Positions 1-8,900 of a DNA stretch of 64,000 nt are shown here, one piece after another. Made by a program: the position numbers and the translations under genes. The DNA comes from an uncultured Ruminococcus sp. (GTDB lineage: Bacteria; Bacillota; Clostridia; Oscillospirales; Ruminococcaceae): positions 496,001 to 560,000 of the forward strand of contig NZ_CAMYUE010000001.1 in NCBI RefSeq assembly GCF_947301925.1. The letters run 5' to 3'. A model generated the notes under the pieces. That model did not search any database. It had not been told where the DNA came from and saw only the letters and a program-made list of their open reading frames with translations. How positions within the stretch are numbered: position 1 is the stretch's first letter; the number at the start of each line of letters is the position of its first letter.

Positions 1-1166
1 GAGAGTGTATCGCCAGTATTTGCGGAGATCTTGGAAGCTACAACGATATCGCCTGCATATGCTGCAGACACCTCGCTCTGCTTCTTTCCGCAGAGATTAT
101 AGAGCTTGCCGATCTTTTCGGCTGCACCTGTGGTCGAATTCACTACGTCACAGTTAGATGTGAGCTTGCCCGACATAACTCTTATGAACGACATCTTGCC
201 TACGAAGGGGTCAGCGATGGTCTTGAATACGAATGCTGACAGAGGAGCCTCAGCGTCACAGTCAACCTCAACAATATCCTTTGTGGGAGTATATGCCTCA
301 GCAGCATATACCTCGTTGGGTGAAGGAAGCAGCAGCTCTATCTCCTTGAGAAGCATATCTATACCTGCAAGGTCTGATGCAGATGTGCAGACTACGGGAG
401 TGATGATACCGCGGTTCATACCGTCGTGGATACCGTCGATGAGCTCCTTCTGGGTGAAGGCCTCGCCCTCGAAGAACTTTTCCATAAGCTCCTCTGAGGT
501 CTCGGCAACAGCCTCGGAAACGGCAGCTACAAGACCGTCAACACGGTACTCAAACTTCTCCGATATCTCGGCTGTGGGCATCTCTGTCTCGATAGCGTTG
601 CCCTTTGAGTCGTACTTATAGCACTTCATCTCTATGAGGTTTACATACTCAACTATCTGTCCGTTGCTGACAACGGGAACTACTACGGGGCATACAGTAG
701 GACCGAAAACCGTCTTGAGCTCTGTGAGAACATTGAAGAAGTTAGCGTCCTTATCGTCGATCTTCGTAACCACGAACATCTTTGACTTGCCCTGCTTTAC
801 AGCCTCGTCATAGGCCTTTCTTGCGCCTACCTTTACGCCTGATTTTGCAGAGACTGTTATCATTACCGTATCTGAAGCCCTTATACCCTCGATCATCTCG
901 GCTGCAAAGTCGAACAGACCCGGAGTATCGAGCAGATTTACCTTAAATCCGTTATATTCAAAGGAAGCAAGAGAAGTACCGATAGATATCTGTCTCTTGA
1001 TCTCCTCGGGATCGTAGTCACAAACTGTTGTGCCGTCAGCAGTCTTGCCGAGTCGGTCGGAAGCTCCTGCCTTGTAAAGGATCGCCTCTGCAAGAGAAGT
1101 TTTTCCCGAGCCGTTATGGCCTGCAAATGCTATGTTTTTGACTTTGTTTACATCATATTCTTTCAT
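1..1166 (-). CDS. EF-G-like translational GTPase (partial, C-terminus outside window)
   Basis: About 388 N-terminal residues are visible; the rest lies beyond the left edge. The P-loop GHNGSGKT is at residues 16-23, the switch-II DTPG follows in LLDTPGLFDF, and the base-recognition motif reads TKID rather than the NKxD of canonical EF-G. The GTPase domain runs into a beta-barrel domain II. This pattern fits the second, EF-G-like paralogue found in many Firmicutes rather than the housekeeping FusA, which usually reads GHIDxGKTT. Its exact role (accessory translocation or ribosome release) is not established here. The ATG is preceded by AGAGGAG, about 8 bases upstream, and a strong promoter lies further upstream. 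It is transcribed away from the flippase gene, as a separate unit. Confidence 0.85.
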   Translation of the reverse strand, partial: MKEYDVNKVKNIAFAGHNGSGKTSLAEAILYKAGASDRLGKTADGTTVCDYDPEEIKRQISIGTSLASFEYNGFKVNLLDTPGLFDFAAEMIEGIRASDTVMITVSAKSGVKVGARKAYDEAVKQGKSKMFVVTKIDDKDANFFNVLTELKTVFGPTVCPVVVPVVSNGQIVEYVNLIEMKCYKYDSKGNAIETEMPTAEISEKFEYRVDGLVAAVSEAVAETSEELMEKFFEGEAFTQKELIDGIHDGMNRGIITPVVCTSASDLAGIDMLLKEIELLLPSPNEVYAAEAYTPTKDIVEVDCDAEAPLSAFVFKTIADPFVGKMSFIRVMSGKLTSNCDVVNSTTGAAEKIGKLYNLCGKKQSEVSAAYAGDIVVASKISANTGDTL

Positions 1167-1219
1167 GGTAAAGTTTCTCCTCTTAAATGGTTTATCCGTT
1201 TTATGCACGGCATACAAAT

Positions 1220-1248
1220 ATTATAATTCATTAATAAAAAAATTGCAA
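1220..1248 (-). promoter_or_regulatory. Sigma-A-type promoter for the EF-G-like gene
   Basis: On the minus strand TTGCAA and TATAAT are separated by 17 bases. The leader to the start codon is about 50 nt. Confidence 0.7.
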
Positions 1249-1272
1249 TACTAACATAAAATTTTCTACATT

Positions 1273-2817
1273 TCATAGTACACGGTCAACCGTTTGTTGT
1301 GCACTATCACCAAATAATTCTTCTCCTGATTTACTAATTAGCTTTACTTTTCCCAAAACGGAGTAAGATCCGAAGTAAACAGCTCCCCAGAGCACAGCAA
1401 ATACGATCATTGACGGCACTTTTTCTGCTGTCAGGCCTATGATACGGTATGCTATCTCAATGACCGACATGGTCGATACAGCAAGCAATACAGGCAAAAG
1501 CAAAGTCCCGCCAAGAGCTTTTTCCGCTCCGGACGCCCTTGTTACCCTGATGAAACGTGAGCAGTTCCCGATAATATTGCTGGCATAATATGAAAACACT
1601 ATCCCGTAAAATCCGACCCGCGGCACAAGAATAAGCACCGAGGCTATCCTGATAATGTACTCCGCAAGATAGTTGAAGGACGAAAAGCTCTGGAGTCCCA
1701 GCCCTTTTATGAGGGCTTCAAGTACTATCTCCATGTATATAAACGGTATGACGGGAGCGATAACTGTTATGATCCTGCCTGCAAGCTCCCCGCCGCCAAG
1801 AAGTCTGCCGATATCTCCTCCGAAGCGCATCATCACAGCCGCAGCAAATACAGAGAACATAAGCGTCCACGCTTTCAGTCTTTCAGTCAGGCTCTTAATA
1901 CGCTGCCTGTTCCCTGCTGCGCTTGCTCTGGCAGTCTCGCTGACTATTATTCCCGATACCGAACAAAATACTACCGACGGGAAAAACAGAGCAGGAAGCA
2001 CTATCCCTTCAAATATACCGAACATCCCCAGCGCCTCCCCTGCCGAGTCACCGTATTGCCTGAGACATACAGGTATCAGGGCGTCATTGGTGCTGCTAAG
2101 TACAGCTGTAAGAATACTGCCGCCCATTATAGGGAATGACAGCGCGGCATACCGTCTGAATGTCAGGGAGCATACACTCTTAGCAGGCCTGCGGTACCTG
2201 ATATATGACGCCGAAAGCAGCAGAAGGGATACTGTATTGCCTGCTATCACTCCGCCGATCATGATACGGCATACAGCGTTTTCCGAGACTCTCCCCACAG
2301 CAAGTGTCACAGCAACTATAAAAACGCACCTTGTGATAAATTCCGCTATGTCACCTGCCGCTGACACAGCCGCCCTCCTGTCGGCGTTGAAGTAGCCCTT
2401 CAGACAGGCCGACAGTGCTCCTGTTACAAGTGCGACTGGCATTATCCTCAGAGCCGCCGTCATCTCGGCTCCGCTGAAAAACCTGCGGCTTATCGGCTCT
2501 GCAAGCAGCAGAAGAGCTGCCGACACAGCCATACTAAGTATCAGGCAAAGCCTTACACCGTACAGAAGCACTCTGTTTGCGTTGCCGCATGGCTTTCCAA
2601 GCTCCTCGGATATGAGACGGCTGGTACAAAGAAAGGCGTTGCCGTTTGATAGTATTCCTGCAAGCCCGAGAAATGAGCCCATCAGGCTCAGTATCCCCAC
2701 GGCTGAAGTTCCGAGCTGCTTCGTAATGAATACGTTCAGCAGAAGCGCAGCCGTATCGAGAAAAAGCTGCATTACCGTAAGTATGACCGTATCGCGTAAT
2801 AGTCTGGATCTGAACAC
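1273..2817 (-). CDS. Polysaccharide/lipid flippase, MATE/SpoVB-like
   Basis: A 514-residue integral membrane protein with 12 or more hydrophobic segments. The N-terminal sequence (QLGTSAVGILSLMGSF) and the C-terminal polysaccharide-synthesis region resemble the MOP superfamily, in particular the SpoVB/MurJ-like exporters that move lipid-linked saccharides across the membrane. The start is a GTG preceded by AGGAGG at 5 bases, the best ribosome site in the region. It follows the XRE/zinc-ribbon gene on the same strand after a terminator, so it is probably a separate unit. The substrate cannot be read from the sequence; a sporulation role is only one option. Confidence 0.75.
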   Translation of the reverse strand: MFRSRLLRDTVILTVMQLFLDTAALLLNVFITKQLGTSAVGILSLMGSFLGLAGILSNGNAFLCTSRLISEELGKPCGNANRVLLYGVRLCLILSMAVSAALLLLAEPISRRFFSGAEMTAALRIMPVALVTGALSACLKGYFNADRRAAVSAAGDIAEFITRCVFIVAVTLAVGRVSENAVCRIMIGGVIAGNTVSLLLLSASYIRYRRPAKSVCSLTFRRYAALSFPIMGGSILTAVLSSTNDALIPVCLRQYGDSAGEALGMFGIFEGIVLPALFFPSVVFCSVSGIIVSETARASAAGNRQRIKSLTERLKAWTLMFSVFAAAVMMRFGGDIGRLLGGGELAGRIITVIAPVIPFIYMEIVLEALIKGLGLQSFSSFNYLAEYIIRIASVLILVPRVGFYGIVFSYYASNIIGNCSRFIRVTRASGAEKALGGTLLLPVLLAVSTMSVIEIAYRIIGLTAEKVPSMIVFAVLWGAVYFGSYSVLGKVKLISKSGEELFGDSAQQTVDRVL

Positions 2818-2875
2818 TTTGACCTCCTACAGAATGTGTTTTTACATTTTATGGAGAAAAAGTGCCAAAAATGAC

Positions 2876-2912
2876 AAAACGGACAGCAGAGAGAAACTCC
2901 GCTGTCCGTTTT
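2876..2912 (-). terminator. Intrinsic terminator after the XRE/zinc-ribbon gene
   Basis: A 12-bp perfect inverted repeat AAAACGGACAGC / GCTGTCCGTTTT with a 13-base loop; the U-run lies in the distal arm. It starts 8 bases after the stop codon. Confidence 0.8.
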
Positions 2913-2920
2913 AGGATAGA

Positions 2921-3685
2921 TCATCTTTTTTTGTATACCAGAAGCTCGGGATCTGCACCGTCTTTTCCATAGGTGCATACCATCATAAACTCCACATTTG
3001 CAAGTATGCCGAAGCAGCGTCCGTCACCATTTCCGCTCTCGAACTGATTGCCCAGATAAGTCGCATTGTCATCGAGGAATTTGACAGTATTTCCGTTTGG
3101 AAGCTTATATGCAAGGTTCACATAGCTGCCCACAAGTGCATTAAGCTTTTCAACCTTCGGCATTCCTTTGATACCGAGCGCATTGAATTCATCAATGAGC
3201 TGCTTCTTGAAGCTCTCGAACTTACCGCCGTCCTCCAGTTCCTTATGCTGTTTCCAGTAATCCAGCTTAGGCAGCATATCCTTCATATGGATACGCGCCT
3301 GCTCCTCGGAAAAGCCGTTGGCAGCCATATGCTTTACACAAACATTTATGAGGTCATCCATATCGTGATATGTATAATTTCCGTCGGCATAGCACCATTT
3401 GCAATAGTCCTCATTGAATGAACCGTCAGGCTCCTTGCTGATAGAAGCATCCTCAAGCGGCATACCGCAGCACTGGCATATTAGTTTTCTCGGAGAGCCT
3501 AAAATAGTATTTATGGACACTCCGAAAATCCCGGAAAGCAGCTTAAGAGTTTCGGTATTAGGTATCGTTTCACCTGTTTCCCAGCGTGAGACTGCCTGAC
3601 GGGTAACGAATACCTTTTCGGCAAGCTCCTCCTGAGACAATCCGTGACTGCTTCTGAGTTCAAGTATTATGTTTTTAGTTTCCAT
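2921..3685 (-). CDS. XRE-family regulator with zinc-ribbon domain
   Basis: 254 residues from the ATG at 3685, chosen because AGAGGTGA lies 5-6 bases upstream; an in-frame extension to 3763 has no ribosome site. Residues 5-60 form a Cro/CI-type helix-turn-helix (LSQEELAEKVFVTRQAVSRW). Residues 70-98 carry two CxxC pairs (C70/C73 and C95/C98), the layout of the putative zinc ribbon often annotated in Clostridia. The remaining 150 residues include a segment rich in charged helices and a C-terminal beta region I do not recognise. It probably binds DNA and senses a small ligand or metal, but target and ligand are unknown. The promoter overlaps a short near-palindrome, which would allow autoregulation. 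Confidence 0.75.
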   Translation of the reverse strand: METKNIILELRSSHGLSQEELAEKVFVTRQAVSRWETGETIPNTETLKLLSGIFGVSINTILGSPRKLICQCCGMPLEDASISKEPDGSFNEDYCKWCYADGNYTYHDMDDLINVCVKHMAANGFSEEQARIHMKDMLPKLDYWKQHKELEDGGKFESFKKQLIDEFNALGIKGMPKVEKLNALVGSYVNLAYKLPNGNTVKFLDDNATYLGNQFESGNGDGRCFGILANVEFMMVCTYGKDGADPELLVYKKR

Positions 3686-3704
3686 GATTATCACCTCTGA
3701 TGTT

Positions 3705-3732
3705 ATTATAACACAGTATGAGAAAAAAACAA
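3705..3732 (-). promoter_or_regulatory. Promoter for the XRE/zinc-ribbon gene
   Basis: TTGTTT, 16 bases, TATAAT, with TGT directly before the -10 box (extended -10). The -10 lies within the near-palindrome TGTTATTATAACA (3701-3713), a possible autoregulatory site. The -35 overlaps the U-run of the terminator at 3723-3750. Confidence 0.55.
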
Positions 3733-3750
3733 GAAACTGTCTGTTGCTTG
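3723..3750 (-). terminator. Intrinsic terminator downstream of gatD or of a candidate RNA gene
   Basis: On the minus strand CAAGCAAC, a 5-base loop and GTTTCTTG form an 8-bp stem with one mismatch, followed by seven Ts. It lies about 130 bases after the gatD stop codon, which is unusually far for a simple operon terminator. Confidence 0.75.
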
Positions 3751-3872
3751 CTTTACGCTGCAAATAAGATCTCCATCTGTACGGGTGAACAGTGTTCGCC
3801 CGAAAGAATCATGGTTTGTAATACATGGGCACACAAGGCGAGCCCTTACGAGCTGACATCTAAGGGCTCCCC
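3724..3872 (-). ncRNA. Candidate structured RNA between gatD and the XRE gene
   Basis: No open frame explains this stretch. It holds hairpin 1 (GAGCCCTTA/TAAGGGCTC, 3840-3869), hairpin 2 (the inverted repeat CGGG-t-GAAC-agt-GTTC-g-CCCG at 3782-3802) and the terminator above. A TTGACA box inside the end of gatD, 17 bases from TAACTT, could start a transcript near 3872; that -10 box is weak. The alternative is simply a long structured 3' UTR of murT-gatD. I recognise no Rfam family: no SRP GGAAG loop, no tmRNA or 6S features. Confidence 0.35.
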
Positions 3873-3878
3873 TACAAG

Positions 3879-4625
3879 TTAACGGCTTTTAAGAAGCCTG
3901 TCAAGCATTACCTGACGGCAATCCTTTTCAAGAGTATCATCAAGAGCTTCAAGAGAGATATGCTCCTTCTCGCCCCTGTTCACACAGTATTCTATCATAT
4001 AGTCAGATATCTCGGGGTTTTTCGACAGACAGGGACCGTGGAGATATGTAGCGATAACGTTTTTCTCACAGTAGCCCTCTGCCTCGCTCTTTGAGCAGTT
4101 TCCGTTTCCGTAAAGCACCTTTCCGAAGGTGGATTTTACTCCCTGTGTCTGACCGCCGTGATTTTCAAAGCCGACAACCTTAACAGGCTTGCCCGTAAGC
4201 CCGGTCTCGATGACTATATTGCCGATACAGCGCTTTCTGCGGCTGTTGGGAGCTACAGTGAAGTAATCAAAAAGCCCCAGTCCCTTTATCTCGTTTCCGT
4301 CAGCGTCACGGTAGTATTTTCCCATGAGCTGATAGCCGCCGCATATCAGGAAAAGGAAGGTACCGTTCTTATAGGCCTTTACGATCCCCTCCCTGCATTT
4401 CAGTAGGTCCTCTGAGATATGCTGCTGCTCCAGATCTGCGCCTCCTCCTATGTATATAAGGTCATAGGAGCTGAAATCGGGCATTTCCGAATCTATGGAG
4501 TATTTATCTATTATACATTCTATACCGCGCTTTTTGCAGCGGAAGGAAATAACCTCCATGTTTCCGCTGTCTCCGTAGAGATCGAGCATATCGGCATACA
4601 TATGAAGTATCCTTATCGTTTTCAT
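3879..4625 (-). CDS. gatD: Lipid II isoglutaminyl synthase, glutamine amidotransferase subunit GatD
   Basis: 248 residues of the CobQ/CobB-type class I amidotransferase fold. The catalytic Cys95 sits in LICGGYQ and His196 in YLHGP. GatD releases ammonia from glutamine and passes it to MurT, which amidates the D-Glu of lipid II to D-isoglutamine in the cytoplasm before flipping. Its start overlaps the murT stop by 4 bases (ATGA), so the two subunits are translationally coupled, as expected for an obligate complex. The length is usual for the family. Confidence 0.92.
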   Translation of the reverse strand: MKTIRILHMYADMLDLYGDSGNMEVISFRCKKRGIECIIDKYSIDSEMPDFSSYDLIYIGGGADLEQQHISEDLLKCREGIVKAYKNGTFLFLICGGYQLMGKYYRDADGNEIKGLGLFDYFTVAPNSRRKRCIGNIVIETGLTGKPVKVVGFENHGGQTQGVKSTFGKVLYGNGNCSKSEAEGYCEKNVIATYLHGPCLSKNPEISDYMIEYCVNRGEKEHISLEALDDTLEKDCRQVMLDRLLKSR

Positions 4626-5959
4626 CTGTTACCTCCATGCTTTGCGATATAGCGCTTCAGAGCGCTTCTTGTGGGCTGCACTGCCGTATAATTGGCAATT
4701 ATGAACTTTCGTCCCTGCGTGCTCGCAAGCTCCTCAACAGCCTTGTCAAGATCGGGACGAACTACTATCTTTGCCGGATCATAGCCCGCTGTCTTTATAC
4801 GGACCGCGATATCATACGCTCTTGTTCCCGAAGTCACAACTCTTGTGACGCGCTGGAAAATGCTGAAATTGATATCATATATCCAGGAAACGTCAAGGCC
4901 GTCGGCGATATTGTCATTGAGCACGAAAAGCAGCTCCTTTTCGCCCTGCATCTCGTTCATGACGCGGAGAGTCATATTGGCTCCCACGGGATTCTTTGCA
5001 AGATTCAGCGTAGCCTTGCTGCCGCCCAGCATAAAGTTCTCCATACGGCCGTTCTTGACGGTATAGCTGTTGATAACTCCGTCTGTAATATCCTGATCGA
5101 TATTGTAGAGCTTTGCCGCAGCCGCCACAGCCGTCATATTATAGATATTGTAGATACTGTTGAGCTTGGGCGAATATGTGTGGCCGCCGGCAGTGAATAC
5201 AGGCTTTTCAAGGTCGATATCCCTGGCTGTGATATAGGGCTCATAGTTTCCGAAGCCGCACTTTTTGCATATGAATTTTCCGATATGGGAGTACTGATAG
5301 TAATCGTACTCCAGCGCCTCGCCGCAGAAGGGACAGAAGCGTCCCTCCGATGCCTCGAATATCTTCTTTGTGGCAAAGGCGTAGGGCTCCGCATGGAAAT
5401 ACTTGACGTTTTTATTATGGGGATTCGCCCTTCCCAGACGAGCTGTGTTGGGGTCGTCGCCGTTGAGTATGAGATTGCCCTCAAACGTCTTGCAGAAGCC
5501 GTTGATCTTCTGGATAAGAGTCTCCATCTCGCCGTTTCGGTCAAGCTGGTCGCGGAAGAAGTTGAGCACCACAAGTGTGTCCAGCTTCAGCTGGGAATAC
5601 ACCACGGGAACATGGGACTCATCGGTCTCCAGTATAAGGTAATCCGCCTTGACCTTTCCCGACATATCACAGTATTTCAGCAGCATGGAGCATATTCCCG
5701 TATCCAGGTTATTACCCTCGCGGTTTATGATTATCTTCTTGCCGCTGCGCTCAAAAAGCTGAGCGATACAGTTAGTGACTGAGGTCTTTCCGTTGGTTCC
5801 CGTTACGGCAATTATGGGACAGTCTACCTTGAACATGGAGACCGCCTTGTGCCGCGACAGATGCCATAGCACTATTCCCGGCAGGTTTCCCGCATTTCGG
5901 TGCATAAGCTTCAACAGCTTTACAATTATCTTTCCTATTAATATCAAAAGTCGTTTCAA
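4622..5959 (-). CDS. murT: Lipid II isoglutaminyl synthase, Mur-ligase subunit MurT
   Basis: 445 residues. The ATP-binding loop GTNGKTS is at 54-60. A zinc ribbon (C209, C212, C231, C234), characteristic of MurT and absent from canonical Mur ligases, is inserted in the central domain. The C-terminal MurT-specific domain follows. With GatD it amidates the alpha-carboxyl of D-Glu in lipid II, which transpeptidases and many cell-wall enzymes of Gram-positive bacteria require. It is the first gene of a two-gene unit, and its start lies 17 bases after the helicase gene's stop, so read-through from that gene is possible. Confidence 0.93.
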   Translation of the reverse strand: MKRLLILIGKIIVKLLKLMHRNAGNLPGIVLWHLSRHKAVSMFKVDCPIIAVTGTNGKTSVTNCIAQLFERSGKKIIINREGNNLDTGICSMLLKYCDMSGKVKADYLILETDESHVPVVYSQLKLDTLVVLNFFRDQLDRNGEMETLIQKINGFCKTFEGNLILNGDDPNTARLGRANPHNKNVKYFHAEPYAFATKKIFEASEGRFCPFCGEALEYDYYQYSHIGKFICKKCGFGNYEPYITARDIDLEKPVFTAGGHTYSPKLNSIYNIYNMTAVAAAAKLYNIDQDITDGVINSYTVKNGRMENFMLGGSKATLNLAKNPVGANMTLRVMNEMQGEKELLFVLNDNIADGLDVSWIYDINFSIFQRVTRVVTSGTRAYDIAVRIKTAGYDPAKIVVRPDLDKAVEELASTQGRKFIIANYTAVQPTRSALKRYIAKHGGNR

Positions 5960-5976
5960 TTTAATTCTCCGTTAAT

Positions 5977-8900
5977 TCAATTTCCTGTGTAGGAAACTCT
6001 TCCGTCCTCGGAAAAGCCTACCCAGCCGCGCTGCTTCGCAGCCTTTATACCAAGAGCAACAGAGGTCTCAAGTGTGGGAGTCACCCTTGTGAAGCCGAAG
6101 AGGTGCGCTACCTCCCGCAGCAGATCCTCACGGGCCATGGCCACCTGACGGGACATTATCTCCCTTATGCCCACTGCTATCTCCTCGGGGGCTACATCGT
6201 CTATATCACGCCTGTCATCGCCCTTGTATACTGTACGGCACTTGTCGTACTCCTCGGGAGACTGTGAAGCCAGCCATACATACTCGTTTTCTCCTGCGCT
6301 TGTGAGCTTTGCCTCAGACTTTTCAAAGGCCGTATCAAAGAGAGCCTTCATATTTGCGCCCGGACGTGATATGCCCCAGCATGAGAATGTCTTTTTGGCA
6401 AGAGTTTTCCTGTTCATGGGAGCCTCGCAGGTGAGGATATCGTTTATGCACTTTGTTATTTTTGCAGTGCTTGCCTCATTGAAGCTCTCCGATGTACCGA
6501 GAGCCTTTATCTTAAAGGACTTGAACTCGTCAAAGCTTTCAGTAAAGGAGGCGACCTCTTCCGTCTCAAATACCAGCTCCTGCTTTTTCTTTTCTTCTTC
6601 CTTCGGAGCTGCTCCCGGATCACGGTAGGCCGCGATGGCAGAATCAATCTCCGCCTTTATCTTTGCCAGCACCTTTTCCTTGTTATCCAGCCAGTCGATG
6701 ATATAGACGCTCATTACGTTCCAGCCGAGACCCTTGAGCACGCTCGGCTGAGAAAGACTCCTGTCGCTTGCGGTGCCATTGTGGAAATAGGACTCGTTGC
6801 CGCAGTTTATACCCATAATATAGGTATCGGGCTTGTCGGGGTTCACAACGGCTACGTCCACCTTGTAATCCGAACAGCCTACGCTGCACTTGCAGTCGTA
6901 TCCGAGCTTTTTAAGCTCAGCGGCTACAACGGTCTCGAAGCCCTCAGTGCCTGACTTTGAGCCAGCCCTTACGGGAAGAGCGCTCCTGCCCTTTGCAGCA
7001 AATTCAAGGAAGCCCTTCAGTCCTTCAACGCCGTCTGAGCGTGTGCGTGAAAGGTCGATCATATCTGGTGTGATGACAGAGAACACTATCATCTGACACT
7101 TTGAACGTGATATAGCTACATTAAGACGTCTCCAGCCGCCGTCGCGGTTGAGAGGTCCGAAGTTCATGGATACCTTGCCGTCCTTGTCGGGACCATAGCC
7201 GATAGAGAACATGATAACGTCGCGCTCATCGCCCTGAACGTTTTCAAGGTTCTTTATGAGTATGGGCTCATACATCTCGTTGGCATATTCCTCCAGCTTG
7301 GGATCCTCGCGGTATGCGTCCATGAGCAGATCGTCGATAAGGCTCTGCTGTGGCAGACTGAAGGTAACTACACCGATACTGAGCTTTCTCAGCTTTTCGT
7401 CCCTGAGTCTGCGGCATATTTCGGCTACAACAGCCTGTGCCTCAGCCTTGTTGGTACGGGTAGAGCTCTTGTCATAGTAGCCCTCAACGTGTACCCAGCT
7501 TACCTCAGATACCTGATCGTCGGGAGACGGGAAGGTGTAGAGCTTGTTATCGTAATACTTGGAGTTGCTGTACGCTATGAGACTCTCATGGCGCGAACGG
7601 TAATGCCAGAGCAGATGCTTCTGAGGCATGGACAGTGCCAGACAGTCATCAAGCACGCTTTCAAGGTCTTCCTTTTCGTAGTTCTCCTCGTCAACCTGAT
7701 TGGAAGCAAAGAAGCTTGTGGGCGGAAGCTGATTGGGATCGCCCACGACTATGACGTTCTCTCCTCTTGCGATAGCTCCCACAGCTTCACAGGTAGGAAG
7801 CTGCGAGGCCTCGTCGAATATGACAAGATCGAACTTCGGATAGGACGGATCTATGTACTGAGCTACCGATATGGGACTCATGAGCATTACGGGACACATT
7901 CTGCGCAGCAGATTGGGGATGCTGTCGAAAAGCTTTCTTATGGACATCATTCTGCCGTTGGACTTGATCGCCTTTTGCAGTATGCCTATCTCAGAGCTGT
8001 TGGCAGAGCTTCCCGGAGCGGGGATCTTTGCCGAGAGCTCGGCTGCAAGCTCCTTTATGGAAAGTGTGGAGAAGCTGTCAAGCACTTCGCCGAAGCGCCT
8101 GATGGTATCCTCGAACAATGTTCCCTGGAACTTCGCCAGCTCGGGAGTACGGGAAATGGTGCTTGTGACCATGGCCTTGCTGAGGTCGCAGTCGAATGCG
8201 CCTATAAGCTGCTCTGTGGGGACCTCGCCGTTCATGTATGCCTCGGCCACATTGTCTATGCCAAGCTCTCTGAGCCTGTTGCATATGGTAACGATTCCTG
8301 TCCACTCCTTCAGCTGCGGAAGCGCGTCGATAACAGCGTCGGCCTTCATCTGTGCGTCGCTGCACCAGCTTTCCCCTGTTATGAGCTTGTCGGTATTGAT
8401 GCTGAAGCTGCTGCGGAGCTGTGAAGCCACGTTTTCAAGCGCTGCATAGTCTTTGGTGATCTTTGATGTATCTCCGCTGACGCCCTTTGTAAGGCTGTCG
8501 CAGAGCTTCTGCTTTATCTCGGGGCTGAAAGTGGAGGCTGCAACTCTCTCACCAAGCTCAGATGAGCGCTGAACACAGGTCTCAACTGCGTTCCAGTCAG
8601 TATTCTCGTCAAGCTTCATGCTGCCGAAAAATCTCAGGAGCTCGGGCTGTGCGGAGCTTACCTGCTGCTTCAGAAGCCTGAAACGGCTTATCCTGTCATA
8701 GAACTGGGTTATATTGCCCTTTGTTACTGTAGAGGAGGACTTTGCGTGAGCTGAAAGCTCCTTTACCAGCTTCTTGCTTCCCATGCTCTTTCCGAGAAAC
8801 CACTTTCCCTGTGCTGTCTTCCACCTTACAAGAGCGTCGGAGGCGTTATAATCAAGAACTGAGGGCTCGAATTTTGCAAGCAGCTCGTCCTTTACCTGTG

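Noticed and set aside
3724..3872. SRP RNA, 6S RNA or tmRNA
   Set aside because: The GGAAG loop of SRP RNA, the bulged 6S stem and the tmRNA tag/acceptor features are absent.
4637..5782. A 381-residue open frame opposite murT
   Set aside because: It lies fully antisense to a strongly supported gene, has no ribosome site, and its composition is that of a shadow frame.
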